The notes below the pieces were generated by a model. The model was not told where the DNA came from. It ran no database searches and was given only the letters and a program-made list of their open reading frames with translations. From an uncultured Bacteroidota bacterium (GTDB taxonomy: Bacteria > Bacteroidota > Bacteroidia > B-17B0 > Aurantibacillaceae), in NCBI GenBank assembly GCA_937873155.1, contig CALMVZ010000018.1:1-64000 (forward strand): a stretch of 64,000 nt of DNA, given 5' to 3'. The position numbers were made by a program, and so were the translations under genes. How positions within the stretch are numbered: position 1 is the stretch's first letter; each line of letters starts with the position of its first letter. Of this stretch, positions 34,366-42,444 are shown one piece after another.

Positions 34366-34932
34366 ATGAGCGCAATTAAAAAAACAAAAAAAAGAAATCA
34401 GTCAAAAGGAAAAGTAATTCAACTGCGATTAATTCCAAATGAAAGCAATCAGCAAAAAGAAAAACTGGTAAACGGTTTATGGAAAGTTGCACAAAGCGCA
34501 CTTTGGAATGGCAGAGATTTTTCAATCAGCGAACAGGAAGAATTAAAACAACTCGTTGCTGAACATTTTGAAAACAACAAAAACATCAAGCGTAATTTCA
34601 AAGACCTTGTTGAGCGCATCTGTTTAGCTAAACGCTTTGTATCCCGCAGAAAAGGAAGATACATCTCCAAACCAATCGACTGGTTAAACATCAACTACAA
34701 AAACGGATTATCCGGTACAGCTTCTTGGTTAGAAGATGTTAAAGAACAACGCAAATCCGTACCTCATTACAACGAAGGCATTACAACACTTGCCAACGGA
34801 ATTTTGAAATACATGGAGTCACCAAACATCATCGTGTTTCAGAGATACCGCAGGATGCTTCTTGAGCAAAAACAAGCCGACCTGCTTTCCATTTTTCAGA
34901 TTACCATCATTAACCTTCAATACGGACTTTAA
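34366..34932 (+). CDS. Hypothetical basic helical protein, 188 aa
   Basis: Lys-rich start (KKTKKRNQSKGKVIQLR) followed by helices (NGLWKVAQSALWNGRDF, EELKQLVAEHFENNKNIKRNF, ICLAKRFVSRRKGRYI). The charge pattern suggests nucleic-acid binding. It lies directly right of the decamer array and 2 bases before the second HTH gene. Possibly an initiator or regulator. Not recognised. Confidence 0.55.
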   Translation: MSAIKKTKKRNQSKGKVIQLRLIPNESNQQKEKLVNGLWKVAQSALWNGRDFSISEQEELKQLVAEHFENNKNIKRNFKDLVERICLAKRFVSRRKGRYISKPIDWLNINYKNGLSGTASWLEDVKEQRKSVPHYNEGITTLANGILKYMESPNIIVFQRYRRMLLEQKQADLLSIFQITIINLQYGL

Positions 34933-34934
34933 TC

Positions 34935-35153
34935 ATGTCAGAAGAAACAAAAAATAAAAACGGCTTTATGATCCGTGCTTACACAAAAAAGGAATTGCGC
35001 CAGTTGTATGGTCTTCCAAATTCCACTTTTAAAAGATGGTTACTTCCTCTGCGCAGCATGCTGAAAGCGCAGAGGAACAACTGGCTCACGGCAGCAGAAG
35101 TTGAACTCTTTGTAAAGGAATACGGATATCCCGGTGAAAAAACATTCAGCTAA
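34935..35153 (+). CDS. Small helix-turn-helix protein, 72 aa
   Basis: Paralogue of 33394-33627: AYTKKELRQLYGLPNSTFKRWL, then WLTAAEVELFVKEYGYPG. It is separated from the preceding gene by 2 bases and from the 42-bp repeat by 4. It may bind that repeat or the array. DNA binding is inferred from the helix pair. Confidence 0.65.
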   Translation: MSEETKNKNGFMIRAYTKKELRQLYGLPNSTFKRWLLPLRSMLKAQRNNWLTAAEVELFVKEYGYPGEKTFS

Positions 35154-35157
35154 TAAA

Positions 35158-35199
35158 GTTCAATAAGAACCAAAAAGAACCAATAAGGCTCAATAAGGT
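35158..35199 (+). repeat. 42-bp inverted repeat copy made of 10-bp units (right)
   Basis: Exact inverted copy of 20334-20375. It lies just in front of the first gene of the virus-like operon, in the position of an operator or upstream activator. Confidence 0.85.
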
Positions 35200-35284
35200 T
35201 TAAAACAGGAATGCACGTCAAACCCTTGCCACACCTTTGTTCCGTGATTAAGAACAAAAACTAAAAAAACAAAAAGGAGGTAAC

Positions 35285-35470
35285 ATGAAAGAAAATCAAA
35301 CAAGCACAGACAGCACAAGCAATATGTTTCTCACCGGAACAATTCTGCTTGCCAACCTGGACTACTCAGGTCTTGCCGATTATGCGCTTAAAGCACTTGT
35401 AGGCGGAGTGATATGGATGTCATTCAAAGTAGCGGGAGATTATATCAGTGAACGATTAAAAAGAAAGTAA
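35285..35470 (+). CDS. Small membrane protein, first gene of the virus-like operon
   Basis: 61 residues: polar Ser/Thr-rich N-terminus, then two short hydrophobic segments (NMFLTGTILLANLDY, ALVGGVIWMSFKVAG) and a basic tail. AAAGGAGG at 35273-35280 is a full Shine-Dalgarno site, unusual for Bacteroidota genes. The stop shares its last base with the next start. Candidate virion membrane protein. Confidence 0.6.
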   Translation: MKENQTSTDSTSNMFLTGTILLANLDYSGLADYALKALVGGVIWMSFKVAGDYISERLKRK

Positions 35471-35961
35471 TGGAGACTTGGAAAAAAATAGCAGTAGGAA
35501 CAGTAGTGGGCGGTGCGCTCATTGGCGGGACGGTGTATGTGGTGCGCCTGAACAAGATGAACGCAGAACTGGAAACTGTACCGATGGCAAAAATACACAA
35601 GCTTGATCTTTCAGGGTTAACAATCAGAGTTGACGTGCAGTTAAAAAATCCGACACGCACTCCATTTAAAATCAAGTTCCCTTTTATCAAGCTCGTGTAC
35701 AAAGGCACAACGGTTGGCTCTTCTCAGGTAATAGACAAAGACATCAGCATCCCCGCTTTCGGTGAGGCAGTGGTTGAACAAATGATGATACGAGTTCCGC
35801 TGATGAATATTTTTTCTCTGTCGGGTAGTTTGTTAAGAGCCATACAAAACAAAGAGCCGGTTAAGATTGATGTCAAGACACTCACAACAATTGATTTGGG
35901 ATGGAAAAAAGTTCCTTACACAAAAACAGATACACTAACACTTAGTCAGCCTAAAGCATAA
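35470..35961 (+). CDS. Membrane-anchored WHy/LEA-14-like protein, 163 aa
   Basis: N-terminal membrane helix (IAVGTVVGGALIGGTVYVV), then a LEA-2/WHy domain: LDLSGLTIRVDVQLKNPTRTPFKIKFPFIKLVYKG ... VPLMNIFSLSGSLLRA, a beta-sandwich with the N-P-x-x-x-P-F-x-I signature. Such domains act at membranes and occur in many taxa; one in a virus-like operon is unusual. Starts on the last base of the previous stop. Probable structural membrane protein of the particle. Confidence 0.7.
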   Translation: METWKKIAVGTVVGGALIGGTVYVVRLNKMNAELETVPMAKIHKLDLSGLTIRVDVQLKNPTRTPFKIKFPFIKLVYKGTTVGSSQVIDKDISIPAFGEAVVEQMMIRVPLMNIFSLSGSLLRAIQNKEPVKIDVKTLTTIDLGWKKVPYTKTDTLTLSQPKA

Positions 35962-37775
35962 TGGAACGCAGAGAAGAAGTAAAAATAAAAAGCGGTGCAG
36001 AGTTCGATCATCTTTTCCCAAAGGCAATGCTGATGACCATTACCAAAAAGAAAGGAGCAACAGTTTCTGATACAATTCGCTTCATTCCGCAGGTAGTAAG
36101 AGAAACGCTTTTTCATACTGATAAAATTGCAAAGCAGTTAAAGCGAAACACAGTGTACGAAACCTGCAAAGCGATATGGCATTTTGTTTACGACCACATT
36201 GCTTACCGCAAAGATGAAGATGGAAAGGAACAAATCAGAAGTCCGGCAAGAGCATGGCACGACAGGAAATACGGAGTGGATTGCGATTGTTACACGGTGT
36301 TTATCAGCAGTATCCTGAGCAATTTAAAAATCAGACACATCCTGCGAATCACCAAATACAAAGAGGATCACTTTCAGCACATCTACCCGATTGTTCCTTT
36401 AGGCGATGGCAGCTATATCACCATCGATTGTGTAGTGAGACATTTTGATTACGAAGAACCCTACAGCGAAAAAAAAGACACAAAAATGGACTTAGAATAT
36501 TTAAACGGAGTCAACGACTCCTCAAACAAAAACATCGATGCTGTTGAACTGATCGGAATATATGATGACCGTGAAGCGATGGCAGAACTCGGCAGGCTTT
36601 TCAAAAAGAAAGCCGGAGGTGGCGCACCAAAACAAAAAAGCGGAGGCTTCAAACAAGTCTTCAAAAAAGGAGCAATAAAAGAAGCCTATAAAAAAGGCGG
36701 TATCAAAGCGGTGGCAAAAATGGGATTGCACATCACCAACCGTTTAAACCCTGCAACAGTGCTTATCCGGAACGGAATTTTAATCGCTCTTAAAACAAAC
36801 ATGTTCAAGATAGCTCAACGTCTGCGCTATGCATACCTGAGTGATGATGAAGCCCGCAAGCGTGGCATTGACATGGCAAAGTTTGCAAGACTGAAACAGG
36901 TTAAAGACAAACTGCAAGGCATCTTCTACGGTGCAGGTGGTATCCCTGAAAACTTCCAAAAGGCTATCCTTACCGGAAGAGGTAATCGTGACAAACAAGT
37001 AAGCGGACTCGGATATGTTGCCGATGACATGAGCGGGCTTGACAAATATTCTTCAACAGAAGAGTTGTTAGGTAGCGATATCTATAAAAGCGAAGCCTTG
37101 GATCAGTTAAACGGACTTGGTGAACCCTACTCGGCAGCAGCATCCGTAACAGCAGCAACCACAATCCTTACAGCGATTGCGGGATTATTAAAAGGAATCG
37201 GAAACATCCTTCCTAAAAAAGACAAAGGAGCAAAAGACTTTGAAGAAGGTGGTGGCGAAGGTGGTTCAGTCGAATCAGGCGGCGGTGGAGAAAGCGGTGG
37301 AGAAACTTCTACCTCTTCATCAGGAGAAAGTGGTGGATCTGCGGATATGAATTTCGACAGCGGAAGTTCAAACAGCAGTAAACCGATGGTTACCACGAAA
37401 ACAAGTGCGCCTTCACAAAACGAAGATAGTGGTGGCGGTGGAGACAGCGGTGGCGGAGATACAGGAGGAGACAGTTCCGGTGATTCAGGAAGCGCAAATA
37501 AATCTTCAAACAGAGAAGCTTCATCAGGAGGTGATACTTCAAAGCCTGAAGGATTCTGGGACAAGAATAAGAAATGGATCAAGCCAGTAGGCATCGGAGT
37601 TGGCGCATTAGGCTTGATATACGCAGGATACCGAATGGTCACCGGAAGTAAAAAAGAAACGGCGAAACCCGCACTTTCAGGAATTCCAAAGAGCAAGAAG
37701 CAAAAGAAGAAAGGAGGTAAAAAGGCAGCGGTAAAGAGTAAAAAACAAAAGAAGCAGGCAGTTGAATTGCTTTAA
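35961..37775 (+). CDS. Transglutaminase-like cysteine protease domain with Gly/Ser-rich tail and C-terminal membrane helix
   Basis: Residues 1-190 carry a transglutaminase-like fold with a plausible triad: Cys in YGVDCDCYTVFISSIL, His in HFQHIYPIV, Asp in YITIDCVV. Basic repeats (FKKGAIKEAYKKGGIK) and a helical part (LKTNMFKIAQRLRYAYL) follow. Residues 420-530 are a low-complexity Gly/Ser/Glu stretch. Near the end lies one membrane helix (VGIGVGALGLIYAGYRMV) and a Lys-rich end. It could mature virion proteins or act on the host wall; the former is favoured by its place before the capsid-like gene. Confidence 0.7.
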   Translation: MERREEVKIKSGAEFDHLFPKAMLMTITKKKGATVSDTIRFIPQVVRETLFHTDKIAKQLKRNTVYETCKAIWHFVYDHIAYRKDEDGKEQIRSPARAWHDRKYGVDCDCYTVFISSILSNLKIRHILRITKYKEDHFQHIYPIVPLGDGSYITIDCVVRHFDYEEPYSEKKDTKMDLEYLNGVNDSSNKNIDAVELIGIYDDREAMAELGRLFKKKAGGGAPKQKSGGFKQVFKKGAIKEAYKKGGIKAVAKMGLHITNRLNPATVLIRNGILIALKTNMFKIAQRLRYAYLSDDEARKRGIDMAKFARLKQVKDKLQGIFYGAGGIPENFQKAILTGRGNRDKQVSGLGYVADDMSGLDKYSSTEELLGSDIYKSEALDQLNGLGEPYSAAASVTAATTILTAIAGLLKGIGNILPKKDKGAKDFEEGGGEGGSVESGGGGESGGETSTSSSGESGGSADMNFDSGSSNSSKPMVTTKTSAPSQNEDSGGGGDSGGGDTGGDSSGDSGSANKSSNREASSGGDTSKPEGFWDKNKKWIKPVGIGVGALGLIYAGYRMVTGSKKETAKPALSGIPKSKKQKKKGGKKAAVKSKKQKKQAVELL

Positions 37776-37802
37776 TAAAACAACAAAGAAAAAATCAAAA
37801 AC

Positions 37803-38429
37803 ATGAAGAAGAAAAATTCATACGAGAAAAAAGCGCAGAAAAAACAACTCCTTGAAGGAGTCGCTGCGGAGCATGCCAAAGGCGATATCAAAAAGACCGC
37901 ACTGGAAACAGGTCGTGATATTTTGATCGGTGCAGTTGGCGGTGGCTTGGCAGGTGCGGTACTCGGACGTTCTTCCTTCTTGGTGGGAATTGCTGTAACA
38001 GGTGTTGGTCATTACATGGGCAGTAATGGAGCAGCAGCTTTCGGTGTGGGCATGATGGCTTCGGGCGGTTATCAGGCAGTTGCCGGGGCAATGAACGGAA
38101 CAGAAAAAGAAGGCTTCGAAGGCGTGAAAGAACGCATGGCAGCTTTCAAAGAAGAGTTCAAACGAAAACTGTTCCTTGACAAAATCATCAAGAGTAAAAA
38201 GAAAGAAGAAGATAAATCCGAAGAAGGCACAAATGGTATGGGCGAAGTTCAATACTTCACTTATCCCAACGGCAAAGAACTGGAAGGCGCAGCCGATCAC
38301 TTGAATGTGTTAGACCGCATCGAAAAACAGGTGGAAGAATCAGCCAAAAAATTTGAAGCCAAACAATCTGTTTCAGGCGGATTGGAAGGAGAAATGGGAA
38401 TGCTGGACATCAGTGAACAGAATTTCTAA
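37803..38429 (+). CDS. Membrane protein with glycine-rich helices, 208 aa
   Basis: After a basic start there are two to three Gly/Ala-rich helices (ILIGAVGGGLAGAVLG, FLVGIAVTGVGHYMG, AAFGVGMMASGGYQAV), a form common to membrane proteins of tailless phages. An acidic/basic helical C-terminal part follows. It is directly upstream of the capsid-like gene. Candidate internal membrane protein; no homology recognised. Confidence 0.6.
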   Translation: MKKKNSYEKKAQKKQLLEGVAAEHAKGDIKKTALETGRDILIGAVGGGLAGAVLGRSSFLVGIAVTGVGHYMGSNGAAAFGVGMMASGGYQAVAGAMNGTEKEGFEGVKERMAAFKEEFKRKLFLDKIIKSKKKEEDKSEEGTNGMGEVQYFTYPNGKELEGAADHLNVLDRIEKQVEESAKKFEAKQSVSGGLEGEMGMLDISEQNF

Positions 38430-38490
38430 ACCTGAAAAACATCATCATCACAAAAAAGAAAATAATTAATAACCATAAAAACGAAACATT

Positions 38491-39210
38491 ATGTTAGGCG
38501 TATTAGACGGAGTAGAAGAATACAACAATGCAGGAGCCTTATTAGGTTTGGATGCAGTTGACAATGAAGAATTGCTTGGCGCATTAAGACGCATGAATCC
38601 AATTCAGCGCATGCGTACCATCAACAAACTGGCAAGCGGTGTTCCTGCAAGCAAAGGATCACGTGCCGAAATGGAAAAACATTTTAATGAGTTGCCACAG
38701 CACATTAAAGATGGTTTGTTAAAAGGCGAGTTGCGTTTGGCTGATACTGTAATCTACAGCATCAAAGCGGTGAACTCAAAAACCATCAAGATGTTTGAAA
38801 CACAGGATGACAAAGAGGTTGGCTTGCGTAACATCAGCAATGCGAAATTGCCAAAGAACCAAGCCTTGCTTGTAAGCGGAATCTTTTTGCTTGCCGGAAT
38901 TCCTGCCGAAGTAAACAAGGATAAAATCATCGGAGCGAAATACGATGGCATTGAAGATTTCGCTGCTTTATCAAACGGAGAGTTCTCTTTGAAAAGCAAC
39001 AAAAAAATCATCATGCCGGAAACCGTGAACACCATTTTTAAAACCAAAACAATGAACACTGTTCCTGTTGGGTATTATAAACTGGCAAATCCACGAATGA
39101 TCCACGATGACATCCTGATTGAAGCAACCATCGACTTGGGTTCAATGGAGGGCTTAGACCCGAAAACCCATGTGTATGTTGGATTGCATGGCACTATCAC
39201 TACTCCATAA
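38491..39210 (+). CDS. Capsid-like candidate, 239 aa
   Basis: Residues 1-75 are helical (MLGVLDGVEEYNNAGALLGL...). Residues 80-239 are beta-rich and end in FSLKSNKKIIMPETVNTIF, GYYKLANPRMIHDDILIEATIDLG and HVYVGLHGTITTP, a pattern that I associate with jelly-roll capsid proteins. It has no membrane helix, and the strong hairpin at 39219-39269 follows it, as is common behind highly expressed capsid genes. No HK97-type feature is visible. A structure prediction would decide between a jelly roll and another beta fold. Confidence 0.5.
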   Translation: MLGVLDGVEEYNNAGALLGLDAVDNEELLGALRRMNPIQRMRTINKLASGVPASKGSRAEMEKHFNELPQHIKDGLLKGELRLADTVIYSIKAVNSKTIKMFETQDDKEVGLRNISNAKLPKNQALLVSGIFLLAGIPAEVNKDKIIGAKYDGIEDFAALSNGEFSLKSNKKIIMPETVNTIFKTKTMNTVPVGYYKLANPRMIHDDILIEATIDLGSMEGLDPKTHVYVGLHGTITTP

Positions 39211-39218
39211 CCGGAGTA

Positions 39219-39290
39219 CTGAGTCCGAAGTTACGCAGCCACATGTGCTGCGTAACTCGGAGGACTCAGGGCATCAGTGTCAGGGACACT
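39219..39290 (+). ncRNA. Strong hairpin behind the capsid-like gene
   Basis: Stem CTGAGTCC ... AGTTACGCAGC (39219-39239) pairs with GCTGCGTAACT ... GGACTCAG (39247-39269) around a 7-base loop, with a small internal bulge. A second hairpin AGTGTC/GACACT lies at 39276-39290. No T-run follows, so the element more likely protects the 3' end of the capsid mRNA or lowers read-through than terminates fully. Confidence 0.65.
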
Positions 39291-39323
39291 TCCAATTATT
39301 AAAAACAATAAAAACAAAAAGAG

Positions 39324-39710
39324 ATGTTAAAACCAGTAAAGAAACGCTTTGACCTTCAGGTGACCGATGCAAACAAGACGGTAAGCAAAACTTACGAGCT
39401 TGATAAAAATATCAAGGCGGTAAAAGGTGTACTGATTACATCGGATAAGGATGACCTGCTTTATTTCAGGGGAACACAAAAGATTGAGATCAACAAAGAA
39501 GAGTTCTTCCCTGATAATTACGAAAGCAAACTGCTTATGTCCGGAATCAATGTAGCTCCAAAACAACGCTACTATGATTTAGGAAATGTAGCACCGGGAA
39601 ATGGTTTGGTAAAACTCACCTTTACCGATGCCGATGATTTGAGAACGCCCTTTGCTCCTTACCGTGTGTCCTTATACCTGGACTGTGAAATGGAGGATGA
39701 ATTATCATGA
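39324..39710 (+). CDS. Small beta-rich protein, candidate minor capsid or spike component
   Basis: 128 residues: KRFDLQVTDANKTVSKTYELDKNIKAVKGVLITSDKDDLLYFRGT ... GLVKLTFTDADDLRTPFAPYRVSLYLDCEMEDE. The strand pattern suits a single jelly roll or immunoglobulin-like fold. It overlaps the next gene by four bases. No enzymatic motif. Confidence 0.5.
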   Translation: MLKPVKKRFDLQVTDANKTVSKTYELDKNIKAVKGVLITSDKDDLLYFRGTQKIEINKEEFFPDNYESKLLMSGINVAPKQRYYDLGNVAPGNGLVKLTFTDADDLRTPFAPYRVSLYLDCEMEDELS

Positions 39711-39934
39711 AAGAGCAGGTCTTAATAACACAGTTACGCATTACCAAAGCCGGACAGGTGAAGCACTTTCAGGTAAAGCTTCCGAAAAATGCCAAACGCA
39801 TCATCGGAATTGAAGTTGGAGGTCGTTTGATAAAAACACCTAAAACGGATGGAACGAACGGAACAGGCGGAACAATTGGAACAGATGGAACAGTCATCGG
39901 TGTAACACCAAAAGAACAAATAGCAAAGCAATAA
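39707..39934 (+). CDS. Small protein with Gly-Thr repeats, 75 aa
   Basis: The N-terminal half reads QVLITQLRITKAGQVKHFQVKLPKNAKRI (beta), then a GTDGTNGTGGTIGTDGT-like tandem (Gly-Thr/Asp-Gly-Thr units) resembling collagen-like or fibre stretches. Starts four bases inside the previous gene. Possibly a spike stalk. Confidence 0.5.
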   Translation: MKEQVLITQLRITKAGQVKHFQVKLPKNAKRIIGIEVGGRLIKTPKTDGTNGTGGTIGTDGTVIGVTPKEQIAKQ

Positions 39935-39941
39935 CAAAACC

Positions 39942-40286
39942 ATGCGAGCAGAAATTTTAAAATCACTGATTCCTTTTAAGCGCAATACACTCATCGGAGA
40001 ACTGAAACTGCAAAGTTGTGAAGAGGCAAATATCTTTTATTCCACCCATCTGCAAACAGATGAGAACCTTGGTGCAGGAGATTTTTCGCAGAACCGCAAC
40101 TGGAAAGCAAGCGCATTTACGCATCAAAGTAAAAGCGAAGAGGATATTGTCGTAGTTGATGGAGAAAGTACCATCATTCAGGGAATTTACAAAGACCGTA
40201 TTGGTGAGATGAACAAAGGAGATTTTGAATACATCGTCAATGTCTATGTGTGGATTGAAATTGAAGAAGAAGGAGGTAAATCATGA
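39942..40286 (+). CDS. Small beta-rich protein, 114 aa
   Basis: LKSLIPFKRNTLIGELKLQSCEEANIFYST ... GEMNKGDFEYIVNVYVWIEIEEEGG; strand-rich, no membrane helix, no motif. Overlaps the next gene by four bases; GGAGG before the following start lies within its end. Candidate virion protein. Confidence 0.5.
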   Translation: MRAEILKSLIPFKRNTLIGELKLQSCEEANIFYSTHLQTDENLGAGDFSQNRNWKASAFTHQSKSEEDIVVVDGESTIIQGIYKDRIGEMNKGDFEYIVNVYVWIEIEEEGGKS

Positions 40287-40633
40287 ACATAGCATTAGCA
40301 TTGGAATACATCCCCCGCAGAATGGATGAACTGGGATTTGGAAAAAATTATTACATCCGCTTTCGCCACTTGGTGTTACAGCCAAACGAGCATGTGGATA
40401 TTGAAGCCTACAACCAGTTTTACATCATGGTGGATGAACCCTCAAACATCAACATCACTTCCGAGTTCGGAATCTTTGATTTGAGTGTAGACAGAACTAA
40501 TGAGCAGTTGTACGAACATCAGGGATATATCAGTATTCAGAACTACTCATCATCCGTAAATCATGTTCGCTTTATTCAGGTAATACCAAAACACATCGCA
40601 TTAAAACAATTGAAAAATGGCAAAGATAATTGA
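40283..40633 (+). CDS. Small beta-rich protein, 116 aa
   Basis: Reads YIRFRHLVLQPNEHVDIEAYNQFYIMVDEPSNINITSEFGIFDLSVDRTNEQLYEHQG. Strong Shine-Dalgarno (AAGGAGGT) a few bases before the ATG. The run of beta-strands and the place among the other small beta proteins suggest a third small capsid or spike subunit. Overlaps the next gene by 17 bases. Confidence 0.5.
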   Translation: MNIALALEYIPRRMDELGFGKNYYIRFRHLVLQPNEHVDIEAYNQFYIMVDEPSNINITSEFGIFDLSVDRTNEQLYEHQGYISIQNYSSSVNHVRFIQVIPKHIALKQLKNGKDN

Positions 40634-41447
40634 AGCATATAACCCGCAAAAAATAGAGATCATCAAGCGTATGCTTGAGAAACAATCCTCCAAAGGAAGT
40701 CCGCTTGCTTACGAGGTATTTGTAGACAATTTTAAAGTAGTGATGAAAACAACTGATTTATCAGAGTTCGACAGCTACGAAGATGTAATGACCAACGATA
40801 CAAAATACATCCGAATCAATGTTTACAACTCTCCTGCGGAAACCATCAGCCACACCAAATATGTGTTTGAAGTAGAAGAAAGAAAACCACAGGTACAGCA
40901 GGCATTGGGTGAAGTAACCGACATCAATGCTAAAATAAAAGAATCAATTGCTGTGGAACGTGAGCGATGGGACAGAGATCAGTTAATGAAAGAACTGGAT
41001 CGCACCAAACTGGAATTACAGGAAGCCGAAGAGTACATTGATGAATTGACCGACAAACTGGAGAAGGTAAAACAAAAACCTAATCACTTCGGGAAACTGG
41101 ATTTAGGTTCATTAGCAGGCTCTGCGATTGAAGGCGTGATGCGCAGAAACCCACAATGGTTAACCAAAGTTCCCGGACTGGAAGGTTTGGCGGGAGTAAT
41201 AGTCGATGAAAACACCAATGGAAAACGCATCGATGCTCCGGCAGAAGAAACGGAAGTTACAGTGACCAAAGCAAACTCTACTCCTGCATTAACAGAAGAG
41301 GAAAAATCTTATCTCGCTTTTGGAAAAGAGGTGGCGGAAAATTTTGAAGATGAAGAAATATCGGTGTTAATGAAAATCATACACCAGTTAAGTAAAGATA
41401 CTTCACAGCTCAAAACCGTTGCAGAACTGCTGAACGTTCCGGCTTAA
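40617..41447 (+). CDS. Coiled-coil protein, 276 aa
   Basis: The N-terminal 90 residues are mixed; a coiled coil covers about residues 105-155 (WDRDQLMKELDRTKLELQEAEEYIDELTDKLEKVK). After that come short helices (LGSLAGSAIEGVMRRNPQWLTKVPG) and an acidic C-terminal helix. It could link capsid and membrane or be a scaffold. No known family. Confidence 0.5.
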   Translation: MAKIIEAYNPQKIEIIKRMLEKQSSKGSPLAYEVFVDNFKVVMKTTDLSEFDSYEDVMTNDTKYIRINVYNSPAETISHTKYVFEVEERKPQVQQALGEVTDINAKIKESIAVERERWDRDQLMKELDRTKLELQEAEEYIDELTDKLEKVKQKPNHFGKLDLGSLAGSAIEGVMRRNPQWLTKVPGLEGLAGVIVDENTNGKRIDAPAEETEVTVTKANSTPALTEEEKSYLAFGKEVAENFEDEEISVLMKIIHQLSKDTSQLKTVAELLNVPA

Positions 41448-41533
41448 ACAATCAATTTTTAAATCATGACAGTACAAAATCATTCCGCAAAAATGCGGGA
41501 TCAGGGAAGCACTGTCTCAAAACGAAAAAACAA

Positions 41534-41719
41534 ATGGCAAAATTCTCATTCACCATGACCATCGAAGCTTCTTCAGAGCAGGAAGCAGAGAAAAAAGTTA
41601 AAGCACTCGGAGTGCTTGCTTCCAAACTGAAAACAGTTGAAGTGGAAAAACTCGCACACATTGTAAAAAACGATCCGGCAAAAACAGCATTGGCAAAAGC
41701 ATACTTAGGACTTCAATAA
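41534..41719 (+). CDS. Small hypothetical protein, 61 aa
   Basis: MAKFSFTMTIEASSEQEAEKKVKALGVLASKLK: a beta-strand, an acidic helix and a second helix, like small accessory domains of phage proteins. Ends two bases before the next start. Function unknown. Confidence 0.5.
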   Translation: MAKFSFTMTIEASSEQEAEKKVKALGVLASKLKTVEVEKLAHIVKNDPAKTALAKAYLGLQ

Positions 41720-41720
41720 A

Positions 41721-42443
41721 ATGGAAACCGCAATCACTACATATCAACCACAACCAGTTCCGGTTCAGGCTGTGCAGCCCACACAGCAGGATAAGGAAAC
41801 ATGGACACTGAAGGAGAAAATCCTGTTCAGTTTACTTGGTGTGGTGGTGGTTGGAGGAACCATCTACATCGGCAGGAAAATCATTCTCGATAAAATCGCC
41901 AACAAAGAAGAGAACAAGAGTTTTGAAGATGGCACATCCGCCACTTCTGCTAAACAAATAAAAATGGCTTTTGAGAATGACGGATGGCCGGGAACAGATA
42001 CAGAGAGTTTGCGAAGCACACTCCGTGAAATCCCAAGCAAAGAAGAGTTCGCCAAAGTCGTAAAGTCCTATCAGAAACTGTACAACGGCAATCTGATTAA
42101 AGACATGAGCGATGAGTTGCAATCCACCGAATACAATGAGATGCTGCAAATTCTCGCTGCCAAACCCGATAAAAAAGGACAAGCACCAAGCCCGATTGCA
42201 TACACGGCATGGGCAAAGCGAATGAAAGCAGCCTTTGATAAAGAGTACGGATTCTTTGGAGGCACAGATGCGGAAGCGATCATAGCGGTCTTTAATGAAA
42301 TACCAACACAGACAGCCTTTGTGAAAGTGGCTGTGGAATACAAACGATTGTACGGAACGAACATGCTTGAGGATATGAAAAGCGAGAGCGAGTTCGGACA
42401 GTATGATGACTGGATGAAAATCATTACAGCAAAACGAAAATAA
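41721..42443 (+). CDS. Membrane-anchored protein with two annexin-like repeats
   Basis: One membrane helix near residue 35 (ILFSLLGVVVVGGTIYIG). After it, two repeats of about 70 residues fit the annexin pattern: GTDTESLRSTLREIPSKEEF ... YQKLYNGNLIKDMSDELQSTEY, and GTDAEAIIAVFNEIPTQTAF ... YKRLYGTNMLEDMKSESEFGQY. Annexin repeats bind phospholipid through the GTD loop. In a virus-like operon this could attach a virion protein to the membrane. Prokaryotic annexin-like proteins are known but rare. Confidence 0.65.
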   Translation: METAITTYQPQPVPVQAVQPTQQDKETWTLKEKILFSLLGVVVVGGTIYIGRKIILDKIANKEENKSFEDGTSATSAKQIKMAFENDGWPGTDTESLRSTLREIPSKEEFAKVVKSYQKLYNGNLIKDMSDELQSTEYNEMLQILAAKPDKKGQAPSPIAYTAWAKRMKAAFDKEYGFFGGTDAEAIIAVFNEIPTQTAFVKVAVEYKRLYGTNMLEDMKSESEFGQYDDWMKIITAKRK

Positions 42444-42444
42444 C

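Noticed and set aside
37127-37696. Long proline/serine-rich frame on the minus strand
   Set aside because: It is the complement of the Gly/Ser low-complexity part of the transglutaminase-like gene; composition explains the open frame.
41466-41558. 30-codon frame with ATG and a small hairpin (CCGCA/TGCGG) before the 61-aa gene
   Set aside because: Overlaps the start of the next gene, has no Shine-Dalgarno site and no conserved feature; probably leader sequence.
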